Positions 44,719-53,899 of a stretch of 64,000 nucleotides of DNA are shown one piece after another (positions within the stretch are counted from its first letter, which is position 1; each line of letters begins with the position of its first letter). Made by a program: the position numbers and the translations under genes. Below the pieces are notes generated by a model. The model did not search any database. It saw only the letters and a list, made by a program, of their open reading frames with translations, and was not told the DNA's origin. The stretch comes from Armatimonadota bacterium (GTDB taxonomy: Bacteria > Armatimonadota > UBA5829 > DTJY01), in NCBI GenBank assembly GCA_023511795.1, contig JAIMAU010000005.1, forward strand, positions 1 through 64,000, given 5' to 3'.

Positions 44719-45549
44719 ATGAAAACACTAAGATTTGGATTTGCGGTCGCGGTTTCACTTTTGTGTGTGCTATGTAGTTTGTTTTCTCCCGCACCCCTGG
44801 CCGCTGATGAAGCCGCTCAAGCAGGAAAGGATATCATCACTAAATATGGCGATGCCATTGTTACTCTGCAATTAGTCGTCAAGACCGAGATGTCAATGGA
44901 AGGCGAGGAAGCATCGAAAGAAGAGAACAAAGCTGAGGCCACAGGAGTCATAATTGACCCATCAGGTCTCACAGTTGCATCGCTCTCTGCAGTAGATCCA
45001 TCTGAAATGATGAGCAAGATGATGAGCTCCAGCGAATATAATCTTAAGATTTCTAGCGAGGTCACCGATTTAAAAATTCGCCTTGCAGATGGCACAGAAA
45101 TCCCTGCAAAAATTGCCCTGCGAGACAAGGACCTAGACCTTGCTTTTATTCGTCCGATACAAAAGCCGACAAAACCGCTAAATGTACTAGACCTTTCAAA
45201 ACAAGCTAAACCAGCATTATTAGATCAAGCAATAATGCTATCAAGACTCGGAATGATTGCCAACCGAACGATTGCCGCTAGCGTTGAGCGCATCCAAGCA
45301 ATTGTAGAAAAACCGCGTACATTCTATATCACAGGTATGTCTATAGGTGACCTAAACCTTGGTGGGCCAGTCTTCGCGCTCGATGGAAATGTAATTGGCT
45401 TGCTTATTATGCGAATTCTTCCAACGCGGGCTGGTGGGGAAATGTCCTTTTCCCTGTTTAGTATGAACTATATGCCAATAATGCCAATGATTCTCCCAGC
45501 ATCCGACATTCTGGCCGCTGCAAAGCAAGTCCCAGAATCAGTGCAATAG
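44719..45549 (+). CDS. Inactive trypsin-like (HtrA-type) protein
   Basis: 276 residues, Sec signal to about 29, AAGGAGG before the ATG. The chymotrypsin fold is recognisable (ATGVIIDPSGLTVASLSAV, DLDLAFIRP, LNLGGPVFALDGNVIGLLI), but the catalytic His position reads SLSAV instead of NHHV, and the Ser position reads NLGGP instead of NSGGP (Leu near 214). Only the Asp near 140 remains. No PDZ domain. It cannot cleave by the usual route and may act as a regulator, decoy or chaperone for the protease 15 bp upstream, with which it is co-transcribed. Confidence 0.8.
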   Translation: MKTLRFGFAVAVSLLCVLCSLFSPAPLAADEAAQAGKDIITKYGDAIVTLQLVVKTEMSMEGEEASKEENKAEATGVIIDPSGLTVASLSAVDPSEMMSKMMSSSEYNLKISSEVTDLKIRLADGTEIPAKIALRDKDLDLAFIRPIQKPTKPLNVLDLSKQAKPALLDQAIMLSRLGMIANRTIAASVERIQAIVEKPRTFYITGMSIGDLNLGGPVFALDGNVIGLLIMRILPTRAGGEMSFSLFSMNYMPIMPMILPASDILAAAKQVPESVQ

Positions 45550-45555
45550 GCATTC

Positions 45556-45584
45556 TTGTACATTTAAATCTAACGCGATATAAT
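45556..45584 (+). promoter_or_regulatory. Promoter for the ThuA-DUF1080 / oxidoreductase operon
   Basis: TTGTAC (45556-45561), 17-bp spacer, perfect TATAAT (45579-45584). Transcription would begin near 45591, just before the AGGAG site of the gene at 45616. It separates this operon from the protease pair. Confidence 0.5.
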
Positions 45585-45615
45585 AAAGCGGTTACTCTTT
45601 TATTTAGGAGCGACA

Positions 45616-46980
45616 ATGTTGAAAACGCCTAACCTTAAAGTAATAAGCACTTTAGCACTTGTTTGCTGTCTTTCAATGTTTTTCCTCGGTTCAACTCTTG
45701 CACTCCCATCATCCCCCAAGAAATCGGTGCTCGTTATATCAGTTACCAAAGGCTTCCGACACAGTTCCATACCTCTTGGAGAAGAACTGATAAGAAAGCT
45801 TGGAACTGAATCGGGCGAGTGGGACGTAGATCTCGTGCGCACAGACGAGGAAATGGCACAAAAAATGACGGCGAATGCTCTCAAAAAGTACGATGCCATA
45901 GTCTTCAATAATACAAGCGGCGACTTACCACTTCCCGATAAGCAGGGGCTCCTCGATTGGGTAAAAGCCGGCGGAGGCGTAGTCGGAATACATGCCGCAA
46001 CCGACACATTCCGTGAACGCGGCGATTCTCCCGGCTGGGCCGGATTCCGAGAAATGATGGGAGGTCAATTTGTTTCCCATGGACCTCAATCAGAAGTAGA
46101 ACTTCTTATCCAAGACCCCAAACACCCAGCTACAAAAGAACTGCCTCCGAAATTTAAAGTCAAAGAAGAAATTTACCTTTTAAAGGATTGGTCACGGGAT
46201 AAAGTCCGCGTACTGATTGCATTGGACAAACATCCAAACTCAGGCGAACCAGGCGACTACCCAATTGCCTGGGTACACCAATATGGGAAAGGACGTGTTT
46301 TTTACACCTCACTTGGCCATCGAGAAGATTTAATGCAAACGGAGAATTACAAAAAGCACCTCCGTGGCGGCATTCGATGGGTTCTCGGCATTGCAAAAGG
46401 AGACGCAAAACCACTGCCCCCACCTGCACCCATTACTAAGCAAGAAAAGAAAGAAGGCTTCAGAGCGCTTCTAAACGCCAAAGACATTACAGGCTGGCAT
46501 CCCAGGCACGAGGGTGCCACTCCATGGACAGTGCAAAACGGAATGTTGGTTATGGGGAAAGGTGGTTCAGACTTAATTACCAATGAAAAATTCCGTGATT
46601 TCATTATACGCTATGAGTACATGATTCCAAAAGGCGGTAACAGCGGCGTCTATCTGCGGGGGCGTTATGAAATACAAATTCTCGATGATTTCGATAAAAA
46701 AACCCCCGACATTCACGGCAACGGTGCTATTTACGGTCTAATTCCGCCGTCCCAATTCGCTAGCAAAGCCCCGGGGGAGTGGCAAACCGTCGAAGCCAAA
46801 CTAATCGGCAATAAAGTAACCGTAATTCTAAACGGCGTAAAAATCATTGATAATCAGGAACTTAGCGCACCAACGGGAGGCGCATTGGATGATAAAGTAA
46901 ATGAACCAGGGCCAATTATGCTTCAAGGAGATCATGGCCCGGTTGCATTTAGAAATATAAGAATCAAGGTGCTGAAGTAA
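45616..46980 (+). CDS. Exported ThuA-DUF1080 (3-keto-disaccharide hydrolase) fusion
   Basis: 454 residues, Sec signal to about 32. Residues 36-255 are a ThuA-like class I amidotransferase fold: [69 protein letters not shown]. Residues about 265-454 are a DUF1080 beta-sandwich: [75 protein letters not shown] and the ending RNIRIKVLK. ThuA is needed for trehalose/sucrose use via 3-keto sugars in rhizobia, and DUF1080 proteins hydrolyse 3-keto-glycosides, so joining both in one envelope protein fits one pathway. Two bp separate it from the next gene. Confidence 0.88.
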   Translation: MLKTPNLKVISTLALVCCLSMFFLGSTLALPSSPKKSVLVISVTKGFRHSSIPLGEELIRKLGTESGEWDVDLVRTDEEMAQKMTANALKKYDAIVFNNTSGDLPLPDKQGLLDWVKAGGGVVGIHAATDTFRERGDSPGWAGFREMMGGQFVSHGPQSEVELLIQDPKHPATKELPPKFKVKEEIYLLKDWSRDKVRVLIALDKHPNSGEPGDYPIAWVHQYGKGRVFYTSLGHREDLMQTENYKKHLRGGIRWVLGIAKGDAKPLPPPAPITKQEKKEGFRALLNAKDITGWHPRHEGATPWTVQNGMLVMGKGGSDLITNEKFRDFIIRYEYMIPKGGNSGVYLRGRYEIQILDDFDKKTPDIHGNGAIYGLIPPSQFASKAPGEWQTVEAKLIGNKVTVILNGVKIIDNQELSAPTGGALDDKVNEPGPIMLQGDHGPVAFRNIRIKVLK

Positions 46981-46982
46981 CT

Positions 46983-48245
46983 ATGAGCAACGGAGCAATT
47001 GATAGGCGAGATTTCATCAAAGGTGCAGCAGCATCAATGGCACTTCTTTTTGCTGCAGAGGAACTTTTTGCAGCAGAAGGGGCAACTGAAACCGCGGTAG
47101 CAGGACCGCCAGTAAAGTTCGGAGTTGTCGGGATTGGCCAATGGGGAAGAGAAATTTTATCAACACTTTCTAAAATGCCCTCAGCACAAATAACGGCAAT
47201 TTGCGATACCTACGAACCTTTCCTAAACAAAGGAAAGGAAATTGCACCAAATGCTGTAACTTTTACTGATTTCAAAAAAGTGTTGGAATCGCCCGATGTC
47301 GAAGCCGTTATTGTAGCAACTCCAACTCACCTGCATAAAGACATAGTAATTTCGGCTTTGCAAGCTGGCAAGCATGTCTACTGTGAGTCGCCACTTGCTT
47401 CAACCATAGAAGATGCAAAGGCCATTGCGATGGCTGCACAGGGAACGAAGCAGGTATTCTATGCTGGACAGCAAGGGCGGTCGAACCTTCTTTACAAGCA
47501 TGTCGCCAACTTTGTAAAGGCCGGCGTTCTCGGAAATACTGCGATGGTCCATGCCCAGTGGCACAAAAAAGATAGCTGGCGGCGCATGGCTCCAACACCC
47601 GAACGCGAGGCAGAACTCAATTGGAGAATTTCCAATAAGACCTCTGCCGGCCTAGTTGCAGAAACAGGAATTCACAATTTAGATTTAGCAAATTGGTACC
47701 TCAACTCGCTACCCACCGCTGTAATCGGGTTTGGCTCAATAATAAACTGGAATGACGGACGTGATGTACCTGATACGGTACAGTGTATCTTTGAATACCC
47801 AAAGAACGTCCGCATGATATTCTCAGCCACACTAGCTAACTCATTCAGCAACGCGTATACACTGTTCCAGGGAAGCAATAGCAGCCTGATAATGCGCGAA
47901 AAACGAGCTTGGATGGTAAAAGAAGCGGACTCACCCTTGCTTGGATGGGAAGTATACGCCAAGAAAGAACAATGCTTCGACGAAACCGGCATTTGCATGG
48001 TCGCTGATTCGACAAAACTTCTTGAAGCAGGCAAAGAACCAAGCAAGGAAGGTTCGGTTGAACCAACCAAAGAAGCTTTATATTGCGCGCTAGAGAATTT
48101 TACCAGGAGCATCCGAGAAGGCTCCAAACCAGCCTGCGGAGCACTTGAAGGTTACCAGGCAGCGGTGGTAGCAATCAAAGCTAACGAGGCAATCCTATCT
48201 GGGACCAAAATTTCCTACCAGCCAGACTGGTTTGAGCTAAAATAA
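46983..48245 (+). CDS. Tat-exported Gfo/Idh/MocA oxidoreductase lacking the EKP lysine
   Basis: 420 residues. Tat signal [12 protein letters not shown]. Rossmann domain with [13 protein letters not shown] (NAD(P)-binding GxGxxG), ICDTYEPF and [15 protein letters not shown]. The family motif EKP, whose lysine takes part in hydride transfer, reads ESP here (Ser136 in VYCESPLAS). The C-terminal beta-sheet domain is complete ([18 protein letters not shown] with the usual HxxD). Either it uses another residue, or it is a partner subunit without activity. Operon with the ThuA fusion (2 bp) and the next oxidoreductase (20 bp). Confidence 0.87.
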   Translation: MSNGAIDRRDFIKGAAASMALLFAAEELFAAEGATETAVAGPPVKFGVVGIGQWGREILSTLSKMPSAQITAICDTYEPFLNKGKEIAPNAVTFTDFKKVLESPDVEAVIVATPTHLHKDIVISALQAGKHVYCESPLASTIEDAKAIAMAAQGTKQVFYAGQQGRSNLLYKHVANFVKAGVLGNTAMVHAQWHKKDSWRRMAPTPEREAELNWRISNKTSAGLVAETGIHNLDLANWYLNSLPTAVIGFGSIINWNDGRDVPDTVQCIFEYPKNVRMIFSATLANSFSNAYTLFQGSNSSLIMREKRAWMVKEADSPLLGWEVYAKKEQCFDETGICMVADSTKLLEAGKEPSKEGSVEPTKEALYCALENFTRSIREGSKPACGALEGYQAAVVAIKANEAILSGTKISYQPDWFELK

Positions 48246-48264
48246 GTATAAGGAGTGCAATTCT

Positions 48265-49572
48265 ATGTCTGAAAAGCAAAAAAAGAAAAGACTAAGCCGC
48301 AGAGAGTTTATCAAAGCTGCGGGCGTAACTGCCACCGGGGTTGTAGCGGGCTCAATTGTTCCCACGAATCTTCAGGCAGCTGAATCACTTCCATCCCCCA
48401 AGGTTCTGGGAGCAAATGACCGCATCAACGTGGGAATAATAGGCGTTGGCGGCATGGGACAAGGCCATCTCAATCACTTAAAAGGCATGCAGGAAGAGCA
48501 AAACATCCGAATAGTCGCCGTTTGCGATGTGTGGGACAAGCGCCTAGAAAACTCAAGAAATGCTCTCAATCTGCCTCGTTCCTATGCCTATAAAGATTAT
48601 CGAAAACTTCTAGAGCGGAATGATATCGACTCTGTTGTAATCGCCACGCCAGACCACTGGCACGCACCAATTGCCATTGCCGCCATGGAATCTGGCAAAC
48701 ATGTATATATAGAAAAGCCCATGACCCACGACTTCGAAGAAGCGGTTGACATGTGGAAAACCGCTCAGCGTACAAAAAAGCTTGTGCAAGTGGGTTCGCA
48801 AGGCTGTGCTGATGCAAAATGGCATAAGGCAGGTGAATTGATAAAAGCCGGCCGAATTGGAAAGCCGATTTGGGCACAGGGTGGCTACTGCCGAAATAAC
48901 CCCAATGGCGAGTGGAATTATAACATCGATCCTGATTTGACTCCGGAAACATGCGATTGGAATATGTGGCTTGGCAATGCGCCCAAGCGGCCCTTCAGCC
49001 CTGAACGCTACTTCCGATGGAGGAAATTCTGGGATTATGGCACAGGAATCATTGGTGATTTGTGGCCCCACCGCCTTCACCCGTTAATGATTGCACTAGC
49101 AATGACCGAAGAGTGGCCATCCAAAGTTACCTGCATCGGAAGCATACTCTGTAATACTGATGCAGGCCACGGTGAACCACGCGATGTTGCCGAAGCAACA
49201 TTGTTGACTGTTGAGTTCCCTAGTGGAACAATGATCTTTCTCGCTGGTAGCACAGTAAACGAACGCGGCGTAGAAGACATGATACGTGGGCAAAAGGGAA
49301 ATCTCTATTTCGGCGGCGGAAAAGTCCGAATAGAACCCGAGCGACCTTTTGCAGATGAGGTTGAAGCCAAAGATGAACCTTACGAGGGCCCTGGTGAGAG
49401 CCAAGTCGAAATGCACAAGAACTTGTTCGATGCAATTCGAAATGGCGCAAAACAATATTGTCCGATTGATTTAGGAATTAGAGTTCAAACCATTGTCTCA
49501 ATGGCAGTAAAAGCATACCGCGAGAATAAGACTGTACGCTTTGATCCGAAAAAGATGCGAATGATAGCTTAA
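48265..49572 (+). CDS. Tat-exported Gfo/Idh/MocA oxidoreductase
   Basis: 435 residues. Tat signal LSRREFIKAAGVTATG. NVGIIGVGGMGQGHLNHL binds the nucleotide; VIATPDHWHAPIAIAAMESGKHVYIEKPMTH keeps the catalytic EKP lysine; GIIGDLWPHRLHPLMIA is the metal-like/substrate His-containing strand of the C-terminal domain. The class oxidises a sugar hydroxyl, often C3 of a glucoside, with bound NAD(P). Export in folded form by Tat fits a tightly held cofactor. Last gene of the operon; a strong hairpin lies 16 bp after its stop. Confidence 0.9.
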   Translation: MSEKQKKKRLSRREFIKAAGVTATGVVAGSIVPTNLQAAESLPSPKVLGANDRINVGIIGVGGMGQGHLNHLKGMQEEQNIRIVAVCDVWDKRLENSRNALNLPRSYAYKDYRKLLERNDIDSVVIATPDHWHAPIAIAAMESGKHVYIEKPMTHDFEEAVDMWKTAQRTKKLVQVGSQGCADAKWHKAGELIKAGRIGKPIWAQGGYCRNNPNGEWNYNIDPDLTPETCDWNMWLGNAPKRPFSPERYFRWRKFWDYGTGIIGDLWPHRLHPLMIALAMTEEWPSKVTCIGSILCNTDAGHGEPRDVAEATLLTVEFPSGTMIFLAGSTVNERGVEDMIRGQKGNLYFGGGKVRIEPERPFADEVEAKDEPYEGPGESQVEMHKNLFDAIRNGAKQYCPIDLGIRVQTIVSMAVKAYRENKTVRFDPKKMRMIA

Positions 49573-49587
49573 AAATATAAGTCTAAC

Positions 49588-49623
49588 AACGGATGAGGGG
49601 AATTAATATTCCTCTCATCCGTT
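49588..49623 (+). terminator. 16-bp-stem hairpin after the oxidoreductase operon
   Basis: Arms AACGGATGAGGGGAAT (49588-49603) and ATTCCTCTCATCCGTT (49608-49623) around the loop TAAT, with a single G-T pair. It is 16 bp past the stop codon. No T run follows on either strand, so it may act as an mRNA end-stabilising hairpin or a Rho-assisted or non-canonical terminator. Confidence 0.6.
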
Positions 49624-49673
49624 ACACAATCCTCATTAATTGAGTTTACCTCATACATATTAGAAAACCCTAT

Positions 49674-50585
49674 ATGGTCCCAACATTGCCAGTTAAATTA
49701 TCAATTCCTGCAATGGGGACACGCTTTGAACTAGTCCTCTACGGCGATAACCCATTACGGCTACGATCAGCAGCAGAGGAAGCCATTGCCGAAATTGAAA
49801 GACTTGACCAGCAGTTGAGTTTCTACCGTCCGGATAGCGACCTGTCATGGATTAACACGCATGGAGCAAAAGGACCCGTCAAGGTAGAACCACGCATGTT
49901 TCGGTTGCTTAAGCAAGCGCTTGAAATCAGCCGCCGCACAGCCTCTTCGTTTGACATTACAATCGCACCACTAATGAGAGCTTGGGGATTCGTTGGCGGC
50001 AAAGGTAAAACACCTGATTCAAGTGTTATTGAAACCGCAAGGTCTGCCACAGGAATTGACCATATCCACCTAGACCCTGAGCGATTCACCATTGCTTTTG
50101 ACCATCCTGGAGTTGAACTTGACCTTGGAGCGATTGGTAAAGGTTATGCAATTGAACGAGCAGTTGAAATACTGCGAGAAAACGGCATTAAAAGCGCCCT
50201 TCTTCATGGCGGAACCAGTAGTATCTCTGCAATTGGTACTCAACCAGACGGAAAAAGGTGGAAAATAGCAGTAAATCATCCAATCATAAAAAATAAGCCG
50301 TTTGATATATTTGAAATTGAAGACAGTTCGCTGTCTGTATCCGCATCGCATGGGAAAGCCTTTACCGATGGCAAAATGCAATATTGTCATGTAATTGATC
50401 CTAGAAGTGGGCAGCCAACCCGCAAAGCCTTAATCGCCGCAGTTGCAGGTCCATCATCAACAATTTGTGATGCCCTCGCAACCGCTTTACTTGTCCTAGG
50501 CGCACCAGGCTTGGAATTACTTGCGGCCGAATTTCCCAACTATAGCGCAAAAGTTTTGGATAACGAACACAAAGTTTTTGAATAA
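49674..50585 (+). CDS. apbE: FAD:protein FMN transferase (ApbE)
   Basis: 303 residues. PAMGTRFELVLYGD, LDQQLSFYRPDSDLSWINTHG, FDITIAPLMRAWGF, GVELDLGAIGKGYAIERAVEILRENGIKSALLHGG and HVIDPRSGQPTRKA are the ApbE signatures, including the flavin-binding loop and the magnesium-binding Asp near the C-terminus (STICDALATAL). ApbE moves FMN from FAD onto a Thr of exported redox proteins such as NqrB/C or RnfG. No lipoprotein signal is seen, whereas many ApbE proteins have one. No target gene is near. Weak start signal. Four bp from the next gene. Confidence 0.92.
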   Translation: MVPTLPVKLSIPAMGTRFELVLYGDNPLRLRSAAEEAIAEIERLDQQLSFYRPDSDLSWINTHGAKGPVKVEPRMFRLLKQALEISRRTASSFDITIAPLMRAWGFVGGKGKTPDSSVIETARSATGIDHIHLDPERFTIAFDHPGVELDLGAIGKGYAIERAVEILRENGIKSALLHGGTSSISAIGTQPDGKRWKIAVNHPIIKNKPFDIFEIEDSSLSVSASHGKAFTDGKMQYCHVIDPRSGQPTRKALIAAVAGPSSTICDALATALLVLGAPGLELLAAEFPNYSAKVLDNEHKVFE

Positions 50586-50589
50586 GGAC

Positions 50590-51978
50590 ATGGATTGCAG
50601 ATTTTTAACATTAATAATATTTGCGATTATGTTACTTTCATGCAATGCTGAGGCAAAGCTCAATCCTTTTGCCAAAAGCATCCAAATTGACCCAAACTTC
50701 AGCTATTATATGGACCGCAGTCCGGAGAGCATAGCATTGGAGATAAAAGCGAACGGATTCAGTGCCGTCCGTCTAATAGTTACCAATGACAACAACGTCA
50801 ATCCCAAATTGATTGAAGAGTTCCATAAAGCAGGCATTGCGGTTTGGTATGAAACATGGGGCAATGGAACATATGCATTTGCTTCGCTACCGCCAGGCTC
50901 AGAAAAATGGCAGATGAAGCTAAAATCAAAAAAGGCAAATGAAGCAGCAGCTGGGTTTGTATACCTTTGCATGAATAATCCTGAATACCGCAAATGGAAA
51001 AAAGAACAAGTCGTCAAGACACTCAAGCACATTCCATTCGATGGCTTTGAAATCGCCGAAACATTCTGGCCTGCGGTTAATGGACCAGAAAGTGACTACT
51101 ATGGCTGTTTATGCGACCATTGTAAAGCCGCCTTCCTTAAAATGTATCCAGAGGAGAAGTCAATTCCCGACTTCTTTGATAAAAAAAGCCCGAATTATTA
51201 CAAAACCAACTCTAACCTTTATAAGAAATGGGTGAGCTTCCGTTGCCAGAGCATAGCATCATTCCAAGATTTCATTATAAACAGCCCAGGCGGAGTAAGG
51301 AATACTCGACCGAACATCAAGGTTGCTGCTTGGGGAATTGCAGATGATATTCCAAATCCCGTTGAAACGCTCAGGGAGTGGGAAGGGTCGGATGGACCGC
51401 TTATTGTAACGACCGTAAGGCCGGACATCTATGTTATCCAAACCGATTGGCCAGATTGGTCAAACCCGAACTTGCCTGCTGATTATCCATTAAAATACAA
51501 ACCCTTCGTTGATGCCGTTCGCAAGGTTTCAGGTGTTCCGATTATTATGCAAACAGACGTTGGCTCAAAAGAGATGTGCCGACGTGGCTATGAATGGATG
51601 CATAAATGTGAAGCATCAGCAAAAGAAGCAGGAATGCTAGGTATCACCGCATATGAATATCACCTTAATCTTGATATTTATAAACTAGAACCCCGCCCTC
51701 TTTATGCAATTGGCAAGAAAAACCTAATTACAATAGTCTTCAATAAGCGGCTTGATCCTAAAAAGGCATCTTGTATTGAGAACTTTGTGGTCACTCCATG
51801 CAAAATCAACGATATAGAAGTAGACGGCAACATTGTTCATTTAAAGGTAAAAGGTAAGCCTAATGTTGTTGCCGTGCGCAACCTTGCTGACGATTATTCA
51901 AAAAGGTTTTTCAAAAATTACCCTGCTGTTGCCATGTCTGCCGAGGTAAAAATACCTGTGAAGTGGCAAGAGAAATAA
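50590..51978 (+). CDS. Secreted TIM-barrel-like (putative glycoside hydrolase) protein
   Basis: 462 residues from the ATG at 50590, four bp after apbE; the frame is open further up, inside apbE. Signal LIIFAIMLLSCNAEA with a lipobox-like LLSC, so possibly a lipoprotein. The first about 330 residues look like a TIM barrel: SIALEIKANGFSAVRLIVTND, GIAVWYETWGNG, FDGFEIAETFWPA, YGCLCDHCKAAFLKMYPEE (same cysteine cluster as in GHL10 proteins) and SGVPIIMQTDVGS. The C-terminal about 100 residues (LITIVFNKRLDPKKAS) resemble an Ig-like domain with a big-domain sign. Family not recognised with certainty. Confidence 0.7.
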   Translation: MDCRFLTLIIFAIMLLSCNAEAKLNPFAKSIQIDPNFSYYMDRSPESIALEIKANGFSAVRLIVTNDNNVNPKLIEEFHKAGIAVWYETWGNGTYAFASLPPGSEKWQMKLKSKKANEAAAGFVYLCMNNPEYRKWKKEQVVKTLKHIPFDGFEIAETFWPAVNGPESDYYGCLCDHCKAAFLKMYPEEKSIPDFFDKKSPNYYKTNSNLYKKWVSFRCQSIASFQDFIINSPGGVRNTRPNIKVAAWGIADDIPNPVETLREWEGSDGPLIVTTVRPDIYVIQTDWPDWSNPNLPADYPLKYKPFVDAVRKVSGVPIIMQTDVGSKEMCRRGYEWMHKCEASAKEAGMLGITAYEYHLNLDIYKLEPRPLYAIGKKNLITIVFNKRLDPKKASCIENFVVTPCKINDIEVDGNIVHLKVKGKPNVVAVRNLADDYSKRFFKNYPAVAMSAEVKIPVKWQEK

Positions 51979-52010
51979 TAGCAATTTCCTTCTAATGAAC
52001 ATTTGCCCTT

Positions 52011-52943
52011 TTAAGTCCTGTACTTTCTAAGCAACCCAAGCAAGTCCGAAAGATGAGCAGTTGCTAGGCAGACGCAAGTGTCGGCAGCGCCATAATATAC
52101 ACGAATTTCATCACCAAACCGCGTGTGTCCACAAGCAAAAACCACATTTGGCACAGCACCGCTTACCTCATAGTGTTCGTGGGGACCAAGAACCCAAAAA
52201 GGAAGTCTTGCAATCATTTTTCTGGGGTCTTCTAAATCAAGTAACGCCATTCCCATGCGATAGGTTGGTCCAGCGGCGAACTCTTTTACTCCATGATATA
52301 ATACAAGCCAACCTTCAGGTGTCTCAATTGGCACAGTGTTTGTGCCAACCTTACTTCCATCCCACATTGGCCCACCGCGTTCCATAAGAACACACCAAGG
52401 TCGGCCCCAATGTATAAGGTCAGTCGATTCGGTCAGCCAAATATGTTGAATTTGCCCTGCCTCTGGCCGGTGGAGCATCCAATATTTGCCGTTAATTTTT
52501 CGTGGAAACACCGCTGCATCCTTATTGCTCGGTGCCAGCGCCAAACCAATACGTTCAATGCTCTTAAAATCCTTTGTGGTTGCAAGCGCTACGCCTGCGC
52601 CAAAAGGAGAATAGGCGGTATAGGCAATTACGTACTGCCCTAGGTCATCCAAATAGGTTATTCGTGGATCTTCACAGCCATACTCTTCATATGGAGAAGC
52701 ATTTTGCGAAGGAGATAACAGCGGGTCAGGCTCAATTCGCCAGTCAGTTATTCCATCAATACTTCTGGCTACAGTCAGGTGTGATTTACCTTCCAAATCC
52801 TCTACTCTTAGGAGCAAAACTGTTTCATTTCCGACTAAAACCACTCCAGGGTTGTAAACCGCCTGGCAGAGATATGGCATATCACGAAAAGTTATTATAG
52901 GGTTGTGCTTCGAACGCCTGAAAACCTCATTTATTAATTTCAC
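52011..52943 (-). CDS. GH130 family beta-mannoside phosphorylase/hydrolase-like protein
   Basis: 310 residues, the five-bladed beta-propeller of GH130. NPGVVLVGNETVLLLRVED, EEYGCEDPRITYLDDLGQYVIAYTAYSPFGAGVALATT with the general acid Asp in EDPR, KDAAVFPRKINGKYWMLHRP (phosphate-binding positions), WDGSKVGTNTVPIETPEGWLVLYHGV and RVYYGAADTCVCLATA. Members split beta-1,4-mannosides, many by phosphate, giving mannose-1-phosphate. No signal peptide, so cytoplasmic. Convergent with the secreted barrel gene. Confidence 0.9.
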   Translation of the reverse strand: MKLINEVFRRSKHNPIITFRDMPYLCQAVYNPGVVLVGNETVLLLRVEDLEGKSHLTVARSIDGITDWRIEPDPLLSPSQNASPYEEYGCEDPRITYLDDLGQYVIAYTAYSPFGAGVALATTKDFKSIERIGLALAPSNKDAAVFPRKINGKYWMLHRPEAGQIQHIWLTESTDLIHWGRPWCVLMERGGPMWDGSKVGTNTVPIETPEGWLVLYHGVKEFAAGPTYRMGMALLDLEDPRKMIARLPFWVLGPHEHYEVSGAVPNVVFACGHTRFGDEIRVYYGAADTCVCLATAHLSDLLGLLRKYRT

Positions 52944-53149
52944 TTTGCACCCAGTGCCCCCTTTACAATTTATTGGACGCTAAGCGTTAATACTGCAAGC
53001 ATCGATTCATCGTGTGTTTCCTAGGTTAGCAAATTTCTATTAATATATTCCCAAGAAAATTAGGAAATTACGCACTAAGCGTCGAATACTTTACTAAATG
53101 CATTTCAAACTCGGCATTTGCTGAGCACTTTGTATAGGAGGAATATACC

Positions 53150-53827
53150 TTGAAACGTTTTTGTACACCTTGCATCACTCTCATTCTGCTTTTGTGCTTC
53201 ATATCAGTTAACCATGCTGGGTCAAAATGCACTGCCGACCCATCAGGATGGAAGTATTTATTCGATGGTAAAACATTAAAAGGGTGGAAAGCAACTGGCG
53301 ATCCAAAAGGTTGGACCGTGGAGAATGGTACAATTGTTAATCTTGCAAAGGGTGGCGGCTATCTCGCTTCTGAGAAGACCTATGGCAATTTTCAACTTGA
53401 ACTAGAGTTCAAGCTTGAAAAAGGAGTAAACAGCGGCGTCTTTTTCCGCTGGGCAAACTTGAGTGATCCAGTTCAAACGGGGATAGAAATTCAGCTTCTA
53501 GATTCTTATGGTGTACAAAATCCGAGCAAGCATGACTGTGGGGCAATCTATGACTGTTTAGAACCAAAAAAGAACGCTTGCAAGCCAGCTGGTGAATGGA
53601 ACAACTTACTACTCACCTGCAAGAACAACATGATTCTCGTGGACCTAAATGGGGAACGAATCATTGTCATGAACCTCGACAAGTGGACAACTCCACATAA
53701 AAACCCTGATGGTACAAAGAACAAGTTCAATACCGCTTACAAAGATATGCCCCGTTCCGGACATATTGGTTTTCAGGACCATGGCGGTAAAATCTGGTTC
53801 AGAAACATACGCATCCGCGAGCTTTAG
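53150..53827 (+). CDS. Secreted DUF1080 (3-keto-disaccharide hydrolase) protein
   Basis: 225 residues from a TTG eight bases after AGGAGG. Sec signal (CITLILLLCFISVNHAG). Single DUF1080 sandwich: WKYLFDGKTLKGWKATGD, GYLASEKTYGNFQLELEFKLEKGVNSGVFFRWA, IEIQLLDSYG, HDCGAIYDCLEP, GEWNNLLLTCKNNMILVDLNGERI and GHIGFQDHGGKIWFRNIRIREL. Homologous to the second half of the fusion at 45616. Proposed to hydrolyse 3-keto-glycosides. A strong hairpin shared with the facing gene lies after the stop. Confidence 0.9.
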   Translation: MKRFCTPCITLILLLCFISVNHAGSKCTADPSGWKYLFDGKTLKGWKATGDPKGWTVENGTIVNLAKGGGYLASEKTYGNFQLELEFKLEKGVNSGVFFRWANLSDPVQTGIEIQLLDSYGVQNPSKHDCGAIYDCLEPKKNACKPAGEWNNLLLTCKNNMILVDLNGERIIVMNLDKWTTPHKNPDGTKNKFNTAYKDMPRSGHIGFQDHGGKIWFRNIRIREL

Positions 53828-53853
53828 GGGCTCTGGAACATAAACTTTTGGTC

Positions 53854-53888
53854 AAAAAAGACAGCCGGCTGTTTGTAAGCCGGCTGTC
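53854..53888 (-). terminator. Intrinsic terminator of the isomerase/oxidoreductase cluster
   Basis: Arms GACAGCCGGCT (53860-53870) and AGCCGGCTGTC (53878-53888), seven-base loop. Read on the minus strand the stem is followed by TTTTTT (53854-53859), a textbook terminator 12 bp after the stop of the gene at 53900. The stem may also slow plus-strand transcription. Confidence 0.85.
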
Positions 53889-53899
53889 CCTGCTTCACA

